Below the pieces are notes generated by a model that was given only the letters and a program-made list of their open reading frames with translations, ran no database searches and was not told the DNA's origin. A stretch of DNA of 64,000 nucleotides from Chitinophaga sp. GbtcB8 (GTDB taxonomy: Bacteria; Bacteroidota; Bacteroidia; Chitinophagales; Chitinophagaceae). The DNA lies in contig NZ_JAGXJN010000031.1 in the NCBI RefSeq assembly GCF_019091455.1, forward strand, positions 1 to 64,000, given 5' to 3'. The position numbers and the translations under genes are program-made. Position 1 is the first letter of the stretch. Every line of letters starts with the position of its first letter. Of the stretch, positions 46,020 to 56,743 are shown piece after piece.

Positions 46020-47219
46020 ATGAGATCCATCATTTTAAGTATAACGGCCGCAGCGCTCCTGCTTACAGGATGTTACAAACAGCGGGACGATGTGCCGGTG
46101 AAAGTGGGCAGAGATACCTCTTCCACCACGCTCACCTACAAGCTGAAGGCGCGCCAGGTCCTCGACGATATTTATAAAAGCTACGGCATCAGCGGTAGCG
46201 TGTACGTTAAAGAAAGCTACCCGGTGCAGCCCGGAGACCCGAAGTATGCCTATCTATGGCCCTATTCAGCTATGTTCACCGGGGCTACGCTGTTAAAGCA
46301 GTTGGGGTATACAGATGAAGTGGCGCAAGCTTATTACACCAGCACCGCCAGTGGTATGGAGGGTTATCTTGATGTCAGCCGGACGCCCGCTGCGTATCAG
46401 TCCGTTCCCGTTAGCGAAGGCAGGGCTGACCGTTTTTATGACGATAATGCCATTACGGGGATAGACATGCTTGAAGCCTTTCACGTAACCGGTAATGCGC
46501 AGCTGCTGCAGAAAGCAAAGCTGTGTTACACCTTCTGCGCCTCCGGCGAAAGCACAGAAGCCGGTGGCGGATTGTACTGGAACGAAGGGGTGCTCAATAA
46601 CCCGGACCATCCTGATTACATTAAAGCCACCAACGTAACTGCATTGTCGGCCACACTGGCGCTGCAGCTTTACCAGCAGGAGAAAAGTGATGTTTACCTC
46701 GCATCTGCCACACGCTGGTACAACTGGGTAAGACAAAAAATGCTGGACCCCGTGGACAAGGGCTTCTGGAATTCCATCTGGATCAAAGACGGCAGCATTA
46801 ACTACGCAAAATGGGCATACAACTCCGGCGCCATGATCCAGAATGCAGCGCTGCTGTACAAGATCACCGGCGACGAAGCATACCTCACTGATGCAAAAAC
46901 ATGGGCGCAGGCTGCGTACAACCTGTTCACCTATGAGGCGCCGGGCCTGGGACGGTTCTATGTTCAGCACGATCCCTGGTTTACGGCGGTGCTGCTCAGG
47001 GGATACCTTGAGCTGCATGCGATAGACAAAAAAGCAGATTACATCAATACCCTTGTTGCGAATGTTGATTATGCATGGCAGCATGCAAGAATGCCGCAGA
47101 CCAACCAGTTCTATGAAGACTGGACAGGTTCTGACCTGGGCAGATATCACTCACTGCTTACGCAGCTGGCTATGGTAGAGATCTATGCAAGAATATCGAT
47201 CTGGAAGCATGAACAATAA
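46020..47219 (+). CDS. GH76 endo-alpha-1,6-mannanase, lipoprotein
   Basis: The 399-residue protein has a short lipoprotein signal (ITAAALLLTGC, Cys at 17) and an (alpha/alpha)6 barrel. RFYDDNAITGIDMLEAF near residue 140 carries the adjacent Asp pair that serves as nucleophile and acid/base in GH76. GGLYWNEGVLN and AKWAYNSGAMIQ are also conserved. It would cut alpha-1,6-mannan backbones at the cell surface. It shares its layout with the next gene, a second GH76 protein, from which it is separated by a strong hairpin. The two have diverged and are not a recent duplication. Confidence 0.92.
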   Translation: MRSIILSITAAALLLTGCYKQRDDVPVKVGRDTSSTTLTYKLKARQVLDDIYKSYGISGSVYVKESYPVQPGDPKYAYLWPYSAMFTGATLLKQLGYTDEVAQAYYTSTASGMEGYLDVSRTPAAYQSVPVSEGRADRFYDDNAITGIDMLEAFHVTGNAQLLQKAKLCYTFCASGESTEAGGGLYWNEGVLNNPDHPDYIKATNVTALSATLALQLYQQEKSDVYLASATRWYNWVRQKMLDPVDKGFWNSIWIKDGSINYAKWAYNSGAMIQNAALLYKITGDEAYLTDAKTWAQAAYNLFTYEAPGLGRFYVQHDPWFTAVLLRGYLELHAIDKKADYINTLVANVDYAWQHARMPQTNQFYEDWTGSDLGRYHSLLTQLAMVEIYARISIWKHEQ

Positions 47220-47225
47220 ATAGTG

Positions 47226-47260
47226 TGCATACCGCGGCGCAGGGCCGCGGTATGCATTTT
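47226..47260 (+). terminator. Strong hairpin between the two GH76 genes
   Basis: TGCATACCGCGGC pairs perfectly with GCCGCGGTATGCA (13 bp) around a GCAGG loop, followed by TTTT. It lies 6 bases after the first GH76 stop and 10 bases before the second GH76 start. It looks like an intrinsic terminator, but the gap is too short for a new promoter downstream. Partial read-through, attenuation or mRNA processing are more likely than a full stop. Confidence 0.55.
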
Positions 47261-47270
47261 AACGGATATT

Positions 47271-48440
47271 ATGAAAAGGATCTTATTCAGCCTGGTATTA
47301 GGCGGATGGACAATAGCAGCACCGGCGCAGCAGCTGCAACCCGCGCAGGAATATGAGCGCAGGGCAGCAGAAATGTTCCACCGGGTATGGACCTTGTACC
47401 GTGTACCGCAACACAGCCTGTTTTCAGAGTATTTCCCGCAGCAACATAAGGATTCACTCACTTATATGCAGGATGGAAATGTGCAGTCAAAAGAGGTGAG
47501 CTATCTGTGGCCACTCAGCGGTGTGGCTTCCTCTGTCAATATCATTGTACGCATGCGTGGCAGGAAGGCCGCTTACCTGCCCTATGTAGATTCGGCCATG
47601 CAGGCCATGTATCAATACCGCGATACATCCCGCACACCGGCCGGTTACCAGGCTTACCCGGCAAAGTTTGAAAAGGTGGACCGTTATTATGACGACAACG
47701 GCCTGGTAGCGATAGACTACGCCGAAGCCTATACCAATACCGGCAATCCCCTGTACCTGGCCCGTGCAACAGAAGTGTTCACCTTCATTATGAGTGGCTG
47801 GACGAATGTGCTTGGCGGCGGTGTTACCTGGCTGGAAGGCCACCATGATCAGAAACCTGCCTGCAGCAATGGCATGGCTACGCTGGCCGCGCTGAAAATT
47901 TACGGGATCACGAAAGAGCCTTATTACCTGCAGCAGGGCATCCGTTTTTATGAGTGGATGAACCGGCGCCTGCGCGATTCCGCCGGGCTGTATGTGAATG
48001 ATATTAAAACCGCTACAGCGGCCATCAACCCGGTGTATTATACCTACAACTCCGGTTCCATGCTGGAAGCGGCCATGCTATTATATCATTTTACGAAAGA
48101 GCAAAAGTATTACCGGGATGCCAGACAAACTGCGGCAGCCGCCTTCACCTACTTCGGCCGGCCGGAGAAAGGCCTGCGCAGTGAGTTCTGCGACCTGCCC
48201 TGGTTTGCCACAGTGCTGTTCCGCGGATATGTGGCGCTTTATGAGGTGGATAAGGATCCGCAATATTTGAAAGCAATGATCGCAAGGATAGACCATGCCT
48301 GGGATAACCGTGACGGCAATGGCCTGCTTAACCATAACTGGGGAGAGGCGCGTGATCCCACCGGCAAGCCGAAATGGCTGCTGGACGAAGCCTGTATTGC
48401 AGAGTTATACGCCCGTATAGCGCTCCTGGATTTAAGATAG
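47271..48440 (+). CDS. GH76 family alpha-mannanase, periplasmic type
   Basis: The 389-residue protein has a plain signal peptide (MKRILFSLVLGGWTIAAPAQ) rather than a lipobox, so it probably works in the periplasm while the preceding GH76 lipoprotein acts at the surface. RYYDDNGLVAIDYAEAY near residue 140 holds the catalytic Asp pair, with GGGVTWLEGHHDQKPACSNG and YYTYNSGSMLEAAM also conserved. It would shorten imported alpha-1,6-mannan pieces. I chose ATG 47271, 10 bases after the hairpin, over an upstream non-ATG start inside the hairpin. It is the last gene of the mannan operon. Confidence 0.92.
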   Translation: MKRILFSLVLGGWTIAAPAQQLQPAQEYERRAAEMFHRVWTLYRVPQHSLFSEYFPQQHKDSLTYMQDGNVQSKEVSYLWPLSGVASSVNIIVRMRGRKAAYLPYVDSAMQAMYQYRDTSRTPAGYQAYPAKFEKVDRYYDDNGLVAIDYAEAYTNTGNPLYLARATEVFTFIMSGWTNVLGGGVTWLEGHHDQKPACSNGMATLAALKIYGITKEPYYLQQGIRFYEWMNRRLRDSAGLYVNDIKTATAAINPVYYTYNSGSMLEAAMLLYHFTKEQKYYRDARQTAAAAFTYFGRPEKGLRSEFCDLPWFATVLFRGYVALYEVDKDPQYLKAMIARIDHAWDNRDGNGLLNHNWGEARDPTGKPKWLLDEACIAELYARIALLDLR

Positions 48441-48567
48441 TATTTATGTCACAAACAATCAGCAACACATCACAAACAGCTGCAGGATCAAATGTTTTCC
48501 GGGGCACAAAAATGCCCGGTAGTTAGCCGTCTGAAATAGCTTACTACACGGGCTTAGGCAGGTGCTG

Positions 48568-48924
48568 CTAATTGTAATGCCCCATGGCCTGGAATACCTT
48601 CCCATCCTCATTGAACACAAAAAATTCCGCCGCTTTCTTTCCCTTCACACTTGTGTAATAAATGATCACAGTATTCATACATGATAAAACTTCATGCAGG
48701 TCGAAATGAAGATCAGGGTAGCTCACCATGGCCTTTTCCCAATAATTCCGCACGTTTGCCTTTCCTTTCAGACGGCCATCCGGGCTGATGCCCATCTGCT
48801 GTATAAAGGGGCTGCTCATTTCAAAATCTTCCGTATAATGTGCGAGTACCGCATCCAGGTCGTGCGTGTTCCATGCAGCTACCCATTCGTCTGCAAATTT
48901 CAGGGCTTGTTCACGTGAGATCAT
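48568..48924 (-). CDS. SnoaL/NTF2-like small protein
   Basis: The 118-residue protein is one cone-shaped NTF2-like domain. It begins MISREQALKFADEWVAAWNT, has HDLDAVLAHYTEDFEMSSPF and ends FVFNEDGKVFQAMGHYN. Proteins of this fold act as small isomerases, hydrolases or ligand binders; nothing points to a particular reaction. I chose ATG 48924, where the domain starts. It lies 56 bases downstream of an AraC gene on the same strand and may be controlled by it. It is not part of the mannan operon, which runs toward it. Confidence 0.85.
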   Translation of the reverse strand: MISREQALKFADEWVAAWNTHDLDAVLAHYTEDFEMSSPFIQQMGISPDGRLKGKANVRNYWEKAMVSYPDLHFDLHEVLSCMNTVIIYYTSVKGKKAAEFFVFNEDGKVFQAMGHYN

Positions 48925-48980
48925 ATTCTTTTTTTTAATAAAGGTAGGGCGCAGGAATATGAGGGAGTAGGACAAAAAGG

Positions 48981-49577
48981 TCAAATTGCTTCCTGACCCG
49001 GTGTATGGCCAAAGGCCTGCCTGTACCTGCGGATGAAGTAGGATACATCTTCAAAACCGCTGTTATAGCAGGCTTCCTTCACGGATAAACGCTTATGCTG
49101 CAGCAGGTATTTTGCCTGTTGTAAACGTTTTTCGATCATCCATTGGCCAGGACTGCATCCCACTTCCTTTTTGAACCATCGTTTAAAGGTGCTCAGGCTC
49201 ATGTTGTGCATGCCGGCGTAATATTGCAGCTGCATACGGTCTGCAATGTGGCAGGCCATGGGACTGAGCAAGGTATCCGCATCGCCCAGCAACAGGTTCA
49301 GGCTTACGAAAGGTTCCCGCTTCACGAGGATATCAGAATATAAAATGGAATTTTTCGGAACCAAAAGCGTATCACCGGCTTTCATATCATAACACTCGCC
49401 GTTAAGGAAAATCACTTTCCGGCCTTCGCGTACATACGTAAGCGTGGTATAAGGTATGAAAAACGCATCTTCGGACGAGCGGCGGTACTGGCAGAACGCC
49501 ATTTTCATGGCGCCATCCGCATACAGCAGCTCTACCTTTGCCTTGTGCTGGTTGAAGTTTTCATACAGCCGGATCAT
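48981..49577 (-). CDS. AraC-family transcriptional regulator, short
   Basis: The 198-residue protein has a cupin-like N-terminal half (YDMKAGDTLLVPKNSILYSD) and a compact AraC domain from about residue 100 (MSLSTFKRWFKKEVGCSPGQW, then VKEACYNSGFEDVSYFIRRY, and FGHTPGQ at the end). It is shorter than most family members because the N-terminal domain is reduced. ATG 49577 is favoured over a TTG 9 bases upstream. It probably controls the SnoaL-like gene downstream or a distant target. Confidence 0.88.
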   Translation of the reverse strand: MIRLYENFNQHKAKVELLYADGAMKMAFCQYRRSSEDAFFIPYTTLTYVREGRKVIFLNGECYDMKAGDTLLVPKNSILYSDILVKREPFVSLNLLLGDADTLLSPMACHIADRMQLQYYAGMHNMSLSTFKRWFKKEVGCSPGQWMIEKRLQQAKYLLQHKRLSVKEACYNSGFEDVSYFIRRYRQAFGHTPGQEAI

Positions 49578-49636
49578 AGGCTCCAAATTACAAAGTCTTC
49601 GCGGTTTTGTAACAAAAAGCTATATCCGCTCAATAT

Positions 49637-52020
<2,384 letters not shown>

Positions 52021-52902
52021 ATGATCAAAAGGACGCTTAAACATACCTTTACATTATTGAACGTTGACCATGTAGAACTTGATTCAAAATGGAATTACAA
52101 AAACGTTATCAGCCCCTATTTCAGACTATACTATATTAACGGGGGCGCAGGCGAAATCTCGGATGTTTCAACGAATGTGAAACTGGAGCCCGGTTTCCTC
52201 TATATCATACCCAGCTTCACCTTATGTAATCTTTTCTGCAAAAGCCATCTCAGTCAGTATTTTGTTCAGTTCTTTGAGGAATCATCGGACGGCATTTCCT
52301 TGTTTGCCAATAACAGGTCTATCCTTAAGGTGAAAGCATCAGAAATTGATATCATGAACTTTGCCCGTTTACTGGAAATAAACCCAGGCAGAGGCATCAA
52401 TCGCTCAGATAACCCAAGGATATACGAGAAGAGCGTTTTTTATAAGGAGTACCAGGAGCTTAATAACCGGCAAAGTATGTCAACATTCACAGAAACACAT
52501 GGCATTCTTTTACAACTGGTTTCCCGGTTTCTGATACCAGAAGTATTTGAAAATAAGGATACTGGTCCCGTGCCGGCCAAGATCTTAAGTGCTATCAGCT
52601 ATATTCAACTAAACCTGCACCGCGATCTATCGGTAAGCTACCTGGCGAAAAGAGCAAACCTGCATACAGATTATTTTTCACGTCTTTTCTATCAGCACAC
52701 CGGAGAAAGGCCTGTAAGGTACATCCATGAAAAAAGGATCGAAAGGGCGCAATACCTGATGGTAACAACCCAGATGACCTATGCTGAAATTGCAACAGAG
52801 ACCGGTTTTGAAAATGTGTTTTACTTTTCCAAAATATTTAAAAAAATTACCGGTATGTCACCGGGGAATTATAAAAAACAAATGGACCTGGTGAACTTTT
52901 AA
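52021..52902 (+). CDS. AraC-family regulator of the right hemicellulose arm
   Basis: The 293-residue protein has an N-terminal cupin-like sensor domain (about 25-170; VKLEPGFLYIIPSFTLCN) and a C-terminal AraC domain from about residue 190 (VSYLAKRANLHTDYFSRLFY, then YAEIATETGFENVFYFSKIF and GMSPGNYKKQ). It would bind a sugar and activate the enzyme genes around it. Its upstream region holds the 31-bp element found also before GH29 in the left arm. It is convergent with the second GH29 gene, whose stop lies 2 bases away, so no separate terminator fits between them. Confidence 0.9.
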   Translation: MIKRTLKHTFTLLNVDHVELDSKWNYKNVISPYFRLYYINGGAGEISDVSTNVKLEPGFLYIIPSFTLCNLFCKSHLSQYFVQFFEESSDGISLFANNRSILKVKASEIDIMNFARLLEINPGRGINRSDNPRIYEKSVFYKEYQELNNRQSMSTFTETHGILLQLVSRFLIPEVFENKDTGPVPAKILSAISYIQLNLHRDLSVSYLAKRANLHTDYFSRLFYQHTGERPVRYIHEKRIERAQYLMVTTQMTYAEIATETGFENVFYFSKIFKKITGMSPGNYKKQMDLVNF

Positions 52903-52904
52903 AG

Positions 52905-54983
52905 CTAACGGGTAATCACATCCAGCTCTGCATAACCTGCCGCATCGTTCTGCTGGGTATTGTGTAACGCACGCAGCCTGATATAACGGGCTTTTACCGG
53001 CTTAAATTCCTTCACCTGCCACAATGGGTTATTTTTAATATTGGAAAACTCTCCTTCATCTGCTATTTTCCATTCTTTATTATCTTCTGATACATAGAAC
53101 TGGTAGTGCGTAATAATCCCCTCTGTGCTGCCCTGGCCGGGCAGATATTTGAAACCGGATACATTCTCTGTTTTACCCATATCAATATCAATATCTGCCG
53201 GCAGCTTTTTGTCACGTTCCTGGTACCATGCCGTTGCAGGGTCCCCGTCTATCACACGGTTAACTTTATCGTCCTTAATACCTGATATTTTCCAGTCCTT
53301 CCTGGATATGTCAAATTTCTCCCCTGCTACGGCACTGCTTTTTTTCGATATGGGATCATAAACGATCGCCTTTACGTTCACTTTTCCATCCGTTTGTACA
53401 GGTCCTTCGTACCGCTTTGCATCCTTTGTGGGCTGGCTGCCATCCAGTGTATAATAAATAACAGATCCCTTATCAGCGGGCCTGATATACACTGTCCCCG
53501 ACTGATCCCTGATAATTTCAGGGGCTATCAGAATAGGAGGTGCATTATATACTCCTATATTGGATATGAGCGGGCAGCTTTTTGCAGCTGTAATGGTAAA
53601 ACGTAGCTGTGCAGCAGTTACAGCCGGAAAAAGCAGGATACGTTTGTAACCAATAGTAGTTCCATTAGCCAGCTCTTTCCAGCTGCCACCAACCAACCCC
53701 TCAACCTTAAAAGCTTTTACCCGCTGGCCTAATCTTATATATTCCTGGGCGAGAAAACGGTTAAAAGTAGTGGGCTTGCCAAAGTCTATAGTTAGCGATG
53801 CGGCTGTTATTGCATCATCGGTTGCCCAATAGGTGTTCTTATTTCCGTCCACTGCCATACTTGCGCCGAATGTTTTTACATTACCGCGCACATTTGAAGC
53901 GCTCACTTTTTTCTTTTCAGCAAAGTTCACCGCAAATGCTTCCTTTACGGCTTTTGCCAGCGCCAGCACCGCCTTCTCATCTGTTTCATGGATCAGGCCT
54001 CTCCTGTCCACAGGAAAGTTCAGCAACAGGGCGCCGTTACGTCCAAAAGAGCTGTAGTAGGTGTTCAGCAGATCGGGCAGGGATTTTACGCGGCTGTCTT
54101 CATAGGCATGATAGAACCATCCGGGACGGATGGAGGTATTAACCTCAGCCGGCACCCAGGAATCACCGTTCTCCACGCCATGATGTAACATATCATACGG
54201 TACTTCTCCGGTAGCATTCAGCAGGCTCCAGTTCGTTTCCCCCACATAACCACCCTCTGTGCCTACCCAGCGCAGGTCGCCGCGCTCCCCGCCGTCGTTC
54301 CATATAACGATCTTTGGCTGCAGCTGGCGTATGAGCTTATAAGTGTTCTTCCAGTCATAATAGGTAGTCCGGTCTATTTTCCGGGTTTCCCTGGCGCCGC
54401 CGTAATAACCCGAACCACCATTAGCTCCGTCAAACCATATTTCAAAAATATCCCCATAGTTTGTAAGCAGCTCTTTCAGCTGATTCCTGAAGTAAGTGAT
54501 GTATTCCGGTGTTCCATACACCGCGCTGTTCCGGTCCCAGGGAGATAAATAAATACCCAGCTTCAGGCCATATTCCTTACACGCATTTGCCAGGTCACGA
54601 ACAATATCCCCTTTGCCACCGCGCCAGGAAGAATTTTTAACAGAATATTCGGTGTACTTTGATGGCCATAAACAAAATCCTGAATGGTGTTTGGCTGTAA
54701 GAATAATACCCTTCATACCCGCCTCTTTACAAACACGGGCCCACTGACGGCAATCCAGGTTTACGGGGTTAAAAATTTTAGGATCGTCTTCACCATATCC
54801 CCACTCCTGGTCTGTAAAAGTATTGGTAGATAAATGGATGAATGCGTAATATTCCATTTCCTGCCATTTCATCTGGTTTTCAGAGGGAACCGGACCGCAG
54901 AGACCGGGGGCGGTGGTTTGAGCATAACCACTCACAGCTAAACATGCTATTACCGTTATTGCCTTACAAATTTTCCGAATCAT
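52905..54983 (-). CDS. GH29 alpha-L-fucosidase with discoidin and chitobiase-type C-terminal domains
   Basis: The 692-residue protein has a signal peptide (1-21), a GH29 barrel (about 30-345; MKWQEMEYYAFIHLSTNTFTD; AKHHSGFCLWPSKYTEYSVK), with the nucleophile Asp most likely in IFEIWFDGANGG near residue 188, an F5/8-type C domain (about 350-480), a chitobiase-like segment (YYTLDGSQPTKDAKRYEGP) and a second F5/8-type domain (ending ARYIRLRALHNT). The larger, multidomain layout is typical of the GH29-B type, which prefers branched alpha-1,3/4-fucosides. The first GH29 protein is simpler. It would remove fucose from a side chain together with the GH39, GH42 and GH2 enzymes upstream on its strand. 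Confidence 0.92.
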   Translation of the reverse strand: MIRKICKAITVIACLAVSGYAQTTAPGLCGPVPSENQMKWQEMEYYAFIHLSTNTFTDQEWGYGEDDPKIFNPVNLDCRQWARVCKEAGMKGIILTAKHHSGFCLWPSKYTEYSVKNSSWRGGKGDIVRDLANACKEYGLKLGIYLSPWDRNSAVYGTPEYITYFRNQLKELLTNYGDIFEIWFDGANGGSGYYGGARETRKIDRTTYYDWKNTYKLIRQLQPKIVIWNDGGERGDLRWVGTEGGYVGETNWSLLNATGEVPYDMLHHGVENGDSWVPAEVNTSIRPGWFYHAYEDSRVKSLPDLLNTYYSSFGRNGALLLNFPVDRRGLIHETDEKAVLALAKAVKEAFAVNFAEKKKVSASNVRGNVKTFGASMAVDGNKNTYWATDDAITAASLTIDFGKPTTFNRFLAQEYIRLGQRVKAFKVEGLVGGSWKELANGTTIGYKRILLFPAVTAAQLRFTITAAKSCPLISNIGVYNAPPILIAPEIIRDQSGTVYIRPADKGSVIYYTLDGSQPTKDAKRYEGPVQTDGKVNVKAIVYDPISKKSSAVAGEKFDISRKDWKISGIKDDKVNRVIDGDPATAWYQERDKKLPADIDIDMGKTENVSGFKYLPGQGSTEGIITHYQFYVSEDNKEWKIADEGEFSNIKNNPLWQVKEFKPVKARYIRLRALHNTQQNDAAGYAELDVITR

Positions 54984-55123
54984 ACTATTATTAATCTTTA
55001 GCTCAAAGTATTATTTCCCTCTAATCTACTTTAATAATCTTAGATGTTTTTAACCAATTCTGCAGCATGCATTGGATAACATGCGTAAGGAGTTTTTCAT
55101 AACATTCGTGGTTTTCAGGGTGG

Positions 55124-56716
55124 TTAAATTCTTATTAAATTCAGAAAGTAAACATCGTTCTCTCGGATTTCCAGCTCCTTTGAAAAAGGGGTTCCTTCTT
55201 TCACTTTTATGATCTCTTTTGAAACCGGCCTGCCGTCATTCTGCGATTTAATCTGCTCCACCTGCTGCCTGGTAAGCTGTGCGGGTTTCTCCAGGGAGAG
55301 ATAAGTGGAATAAGCATCGTTGCAGTGATAACCTACTTTATATACTTCAAGCGCATACGTTCCGGCAGGTACGTTTGCAATATTGAGCTTCAATTTTCCT
55401 TTTGGCTTTGAAGGAAGATCACGGATATAATATTGCTGATTATGTACGGAATCTCCAGGATGCGTGTTGGTAAAATCCCAGGCCAGCGCCTGTATATTTC
55501 CGGTTGAATCCCTGCAAACCCATGAAGTGGGATCTGTATTTGCCAATTCAATATTTCCCAGCCGGTTCATAAACTGGTATGCATAGAATACAGGTTTGTT
55601 AATACCCTGGATGTTCAGCATTCCAAAACCTCCATGAAAGGGTGTAAAGCGGGGGCCGGGCTCTTCAAAAATATCTGTAAACACCCAGTACGACATTGAG
55701 CTGGCAGCCGTACCAACCTGTTTCAGCTTTTGCAGTACATAGGCTGCTTCGTGATAGCTGTCATGAATAGGATCAGCCGGAGTATAGGATGCGCTCCATT
55801 CGGTGTAATGGAGCTCCAGGTCAGGCATTGACGAAGCGGCAATTTCTTTTCGTGACTGCAGCACATCACCACTCACACTCATGGGGCTTTTATCGAGCAC
55901 GGTACCTGAATTGCCAAATTCGTCGAGATATCCCTGCTTTACACCATAGGCATGAGTGCTTATAAAATCTATAGGTACATTATTCTTCCGGCAGTATGCA
56001 ATCATTTCCGGTTCCCAGGCAGCACCGGCGGTTCCCGGCCCTCCAACGCGATAAGATGAATTAACGCTTTTAATAGCTTTAGCACTATAGGTGTATAATT
56101 TGAAGTAGTCTTCCTGCGTCCCTGCCCAGAAACCATCCAGGTTAGGCTCATTCCAAACTTCAAAATACCAGGTCTTTACTTCGCTGGCGCCGTAACGTTC
56201 TGTAAAATGCCGGGTAAGATCCTGCACCAGTGCGCCCCATTTTTCGTAATCCTTCGGAGGAGTTACATTACCCCGCCACCAGAAGATGGTTTTGGAGCCA
56301 CTGGCCAGCGCCGAAGGCATAAAGCCCAGCTCAATAAAGGGTTTCATGCCAATGCTTTGTAAAAAATCAACCAAAGCATCAATATACATATAGTTGTAAA
56401 CCGGCTTACCTTTACTATCCTCTGTATATACAGCCATGTCATCTGTTAACAGCCCGTGCATGCGGATATACCTGAAACCACATTCTTTTCTTACATATGC
56501 AAGCTGCTGCTGCCAATCTGCCCGTAACCCTTCGTTGGCACGGCCTGCGCCCACACACTCATTGAACATGGTATTGAGCTTCCCTGCTGTTTTGTTGAAA
56601 TCAATATTAATTGCCCGTTCCTGCACGGCCAGCCCGCTGCGTTTTGCCGTTTGGGCAACCAGTGTTCCTGAAATGGAAGCAAACAGGGTCGTCAACAGGA
56701 TTAGATTCTTTTTCAT
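55124..56716 (-). CDS. GH39 glycoside hydrolase, beta-xylosidase type
   Basis: The 530-residue protein has a signal peptide (1-21, ending LVAQ) and a GH39 barrel plus C-terminal sandwich. CGFRYIRMHGLLTDDM is conserved early. The acid/base Glu lies in EVWNEPNLDGFW near residue 186 and the nucleophile in HYTEWSASY near residue 305. GVFTDIFEEPG-type WVFTDIFEEPGP near 345 also fits. It would release xylose from xylan or xyloglucan fragments. It starts 27 bases after GH42 in a tight run GH5-GH3-GH2-GH42-GH39 on one strand. Confidence 0.93.
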   Translation of the reverse strand: MKKNLILLTTLFASISGTLVAQTAKRSGLAVQERAINIDFNKTAGKLNTMFNECVGAGRANEGLRADWQQQLAYVRKECGFRYIRMHGLLTDDMAVYTEDSKGKPVYNYMYIDALVDFLQSIGMKPFIELGFMPSALASGSKTIFWWRGNVTPPKDYEKWGALVQDLTRHFTERYGASEVKTWYFEVWNEPNLDGFWAGTQEDYFKLYTYSAKAIKSVNSSYRVGGPGTAGAAWEPEMIAYCRKNNVPIDFISTHAYGVKQGYLDEFGNSGTVLDKSPMSVSGDVLQSRKEIAASSMPDLELHYTEWSASYTPADPIHDSYHEAAYVLQKLKQVGTAASSMSYWVFTDIFEEPGPRFTPFHGGFGMLNIQGINKPVFYAYQFMNRLGNIELANTDPTSWVCRDSTGNIQALAWDFTNTHPGDSVHNQQYYIRDLPSKPKGKLKLNIANVPAGTYALEVYKVGYHCNDAYSTYLSLEKPAQLTRQQVEQIKSQNDGRPVSKEIIKVKEGTPFSKELEIRENDVYFLNLIRI

Positions 56717-56743
56717 TCTTAAAGCCTTTTATCTTTCTTATAA

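Noticed and set aside
46293-47150. 285-codon open frame on the minus strand
   Set aside because: It is opposite the GH76 lipoprotein, which has a lipobox and the catalytic Asp pair.
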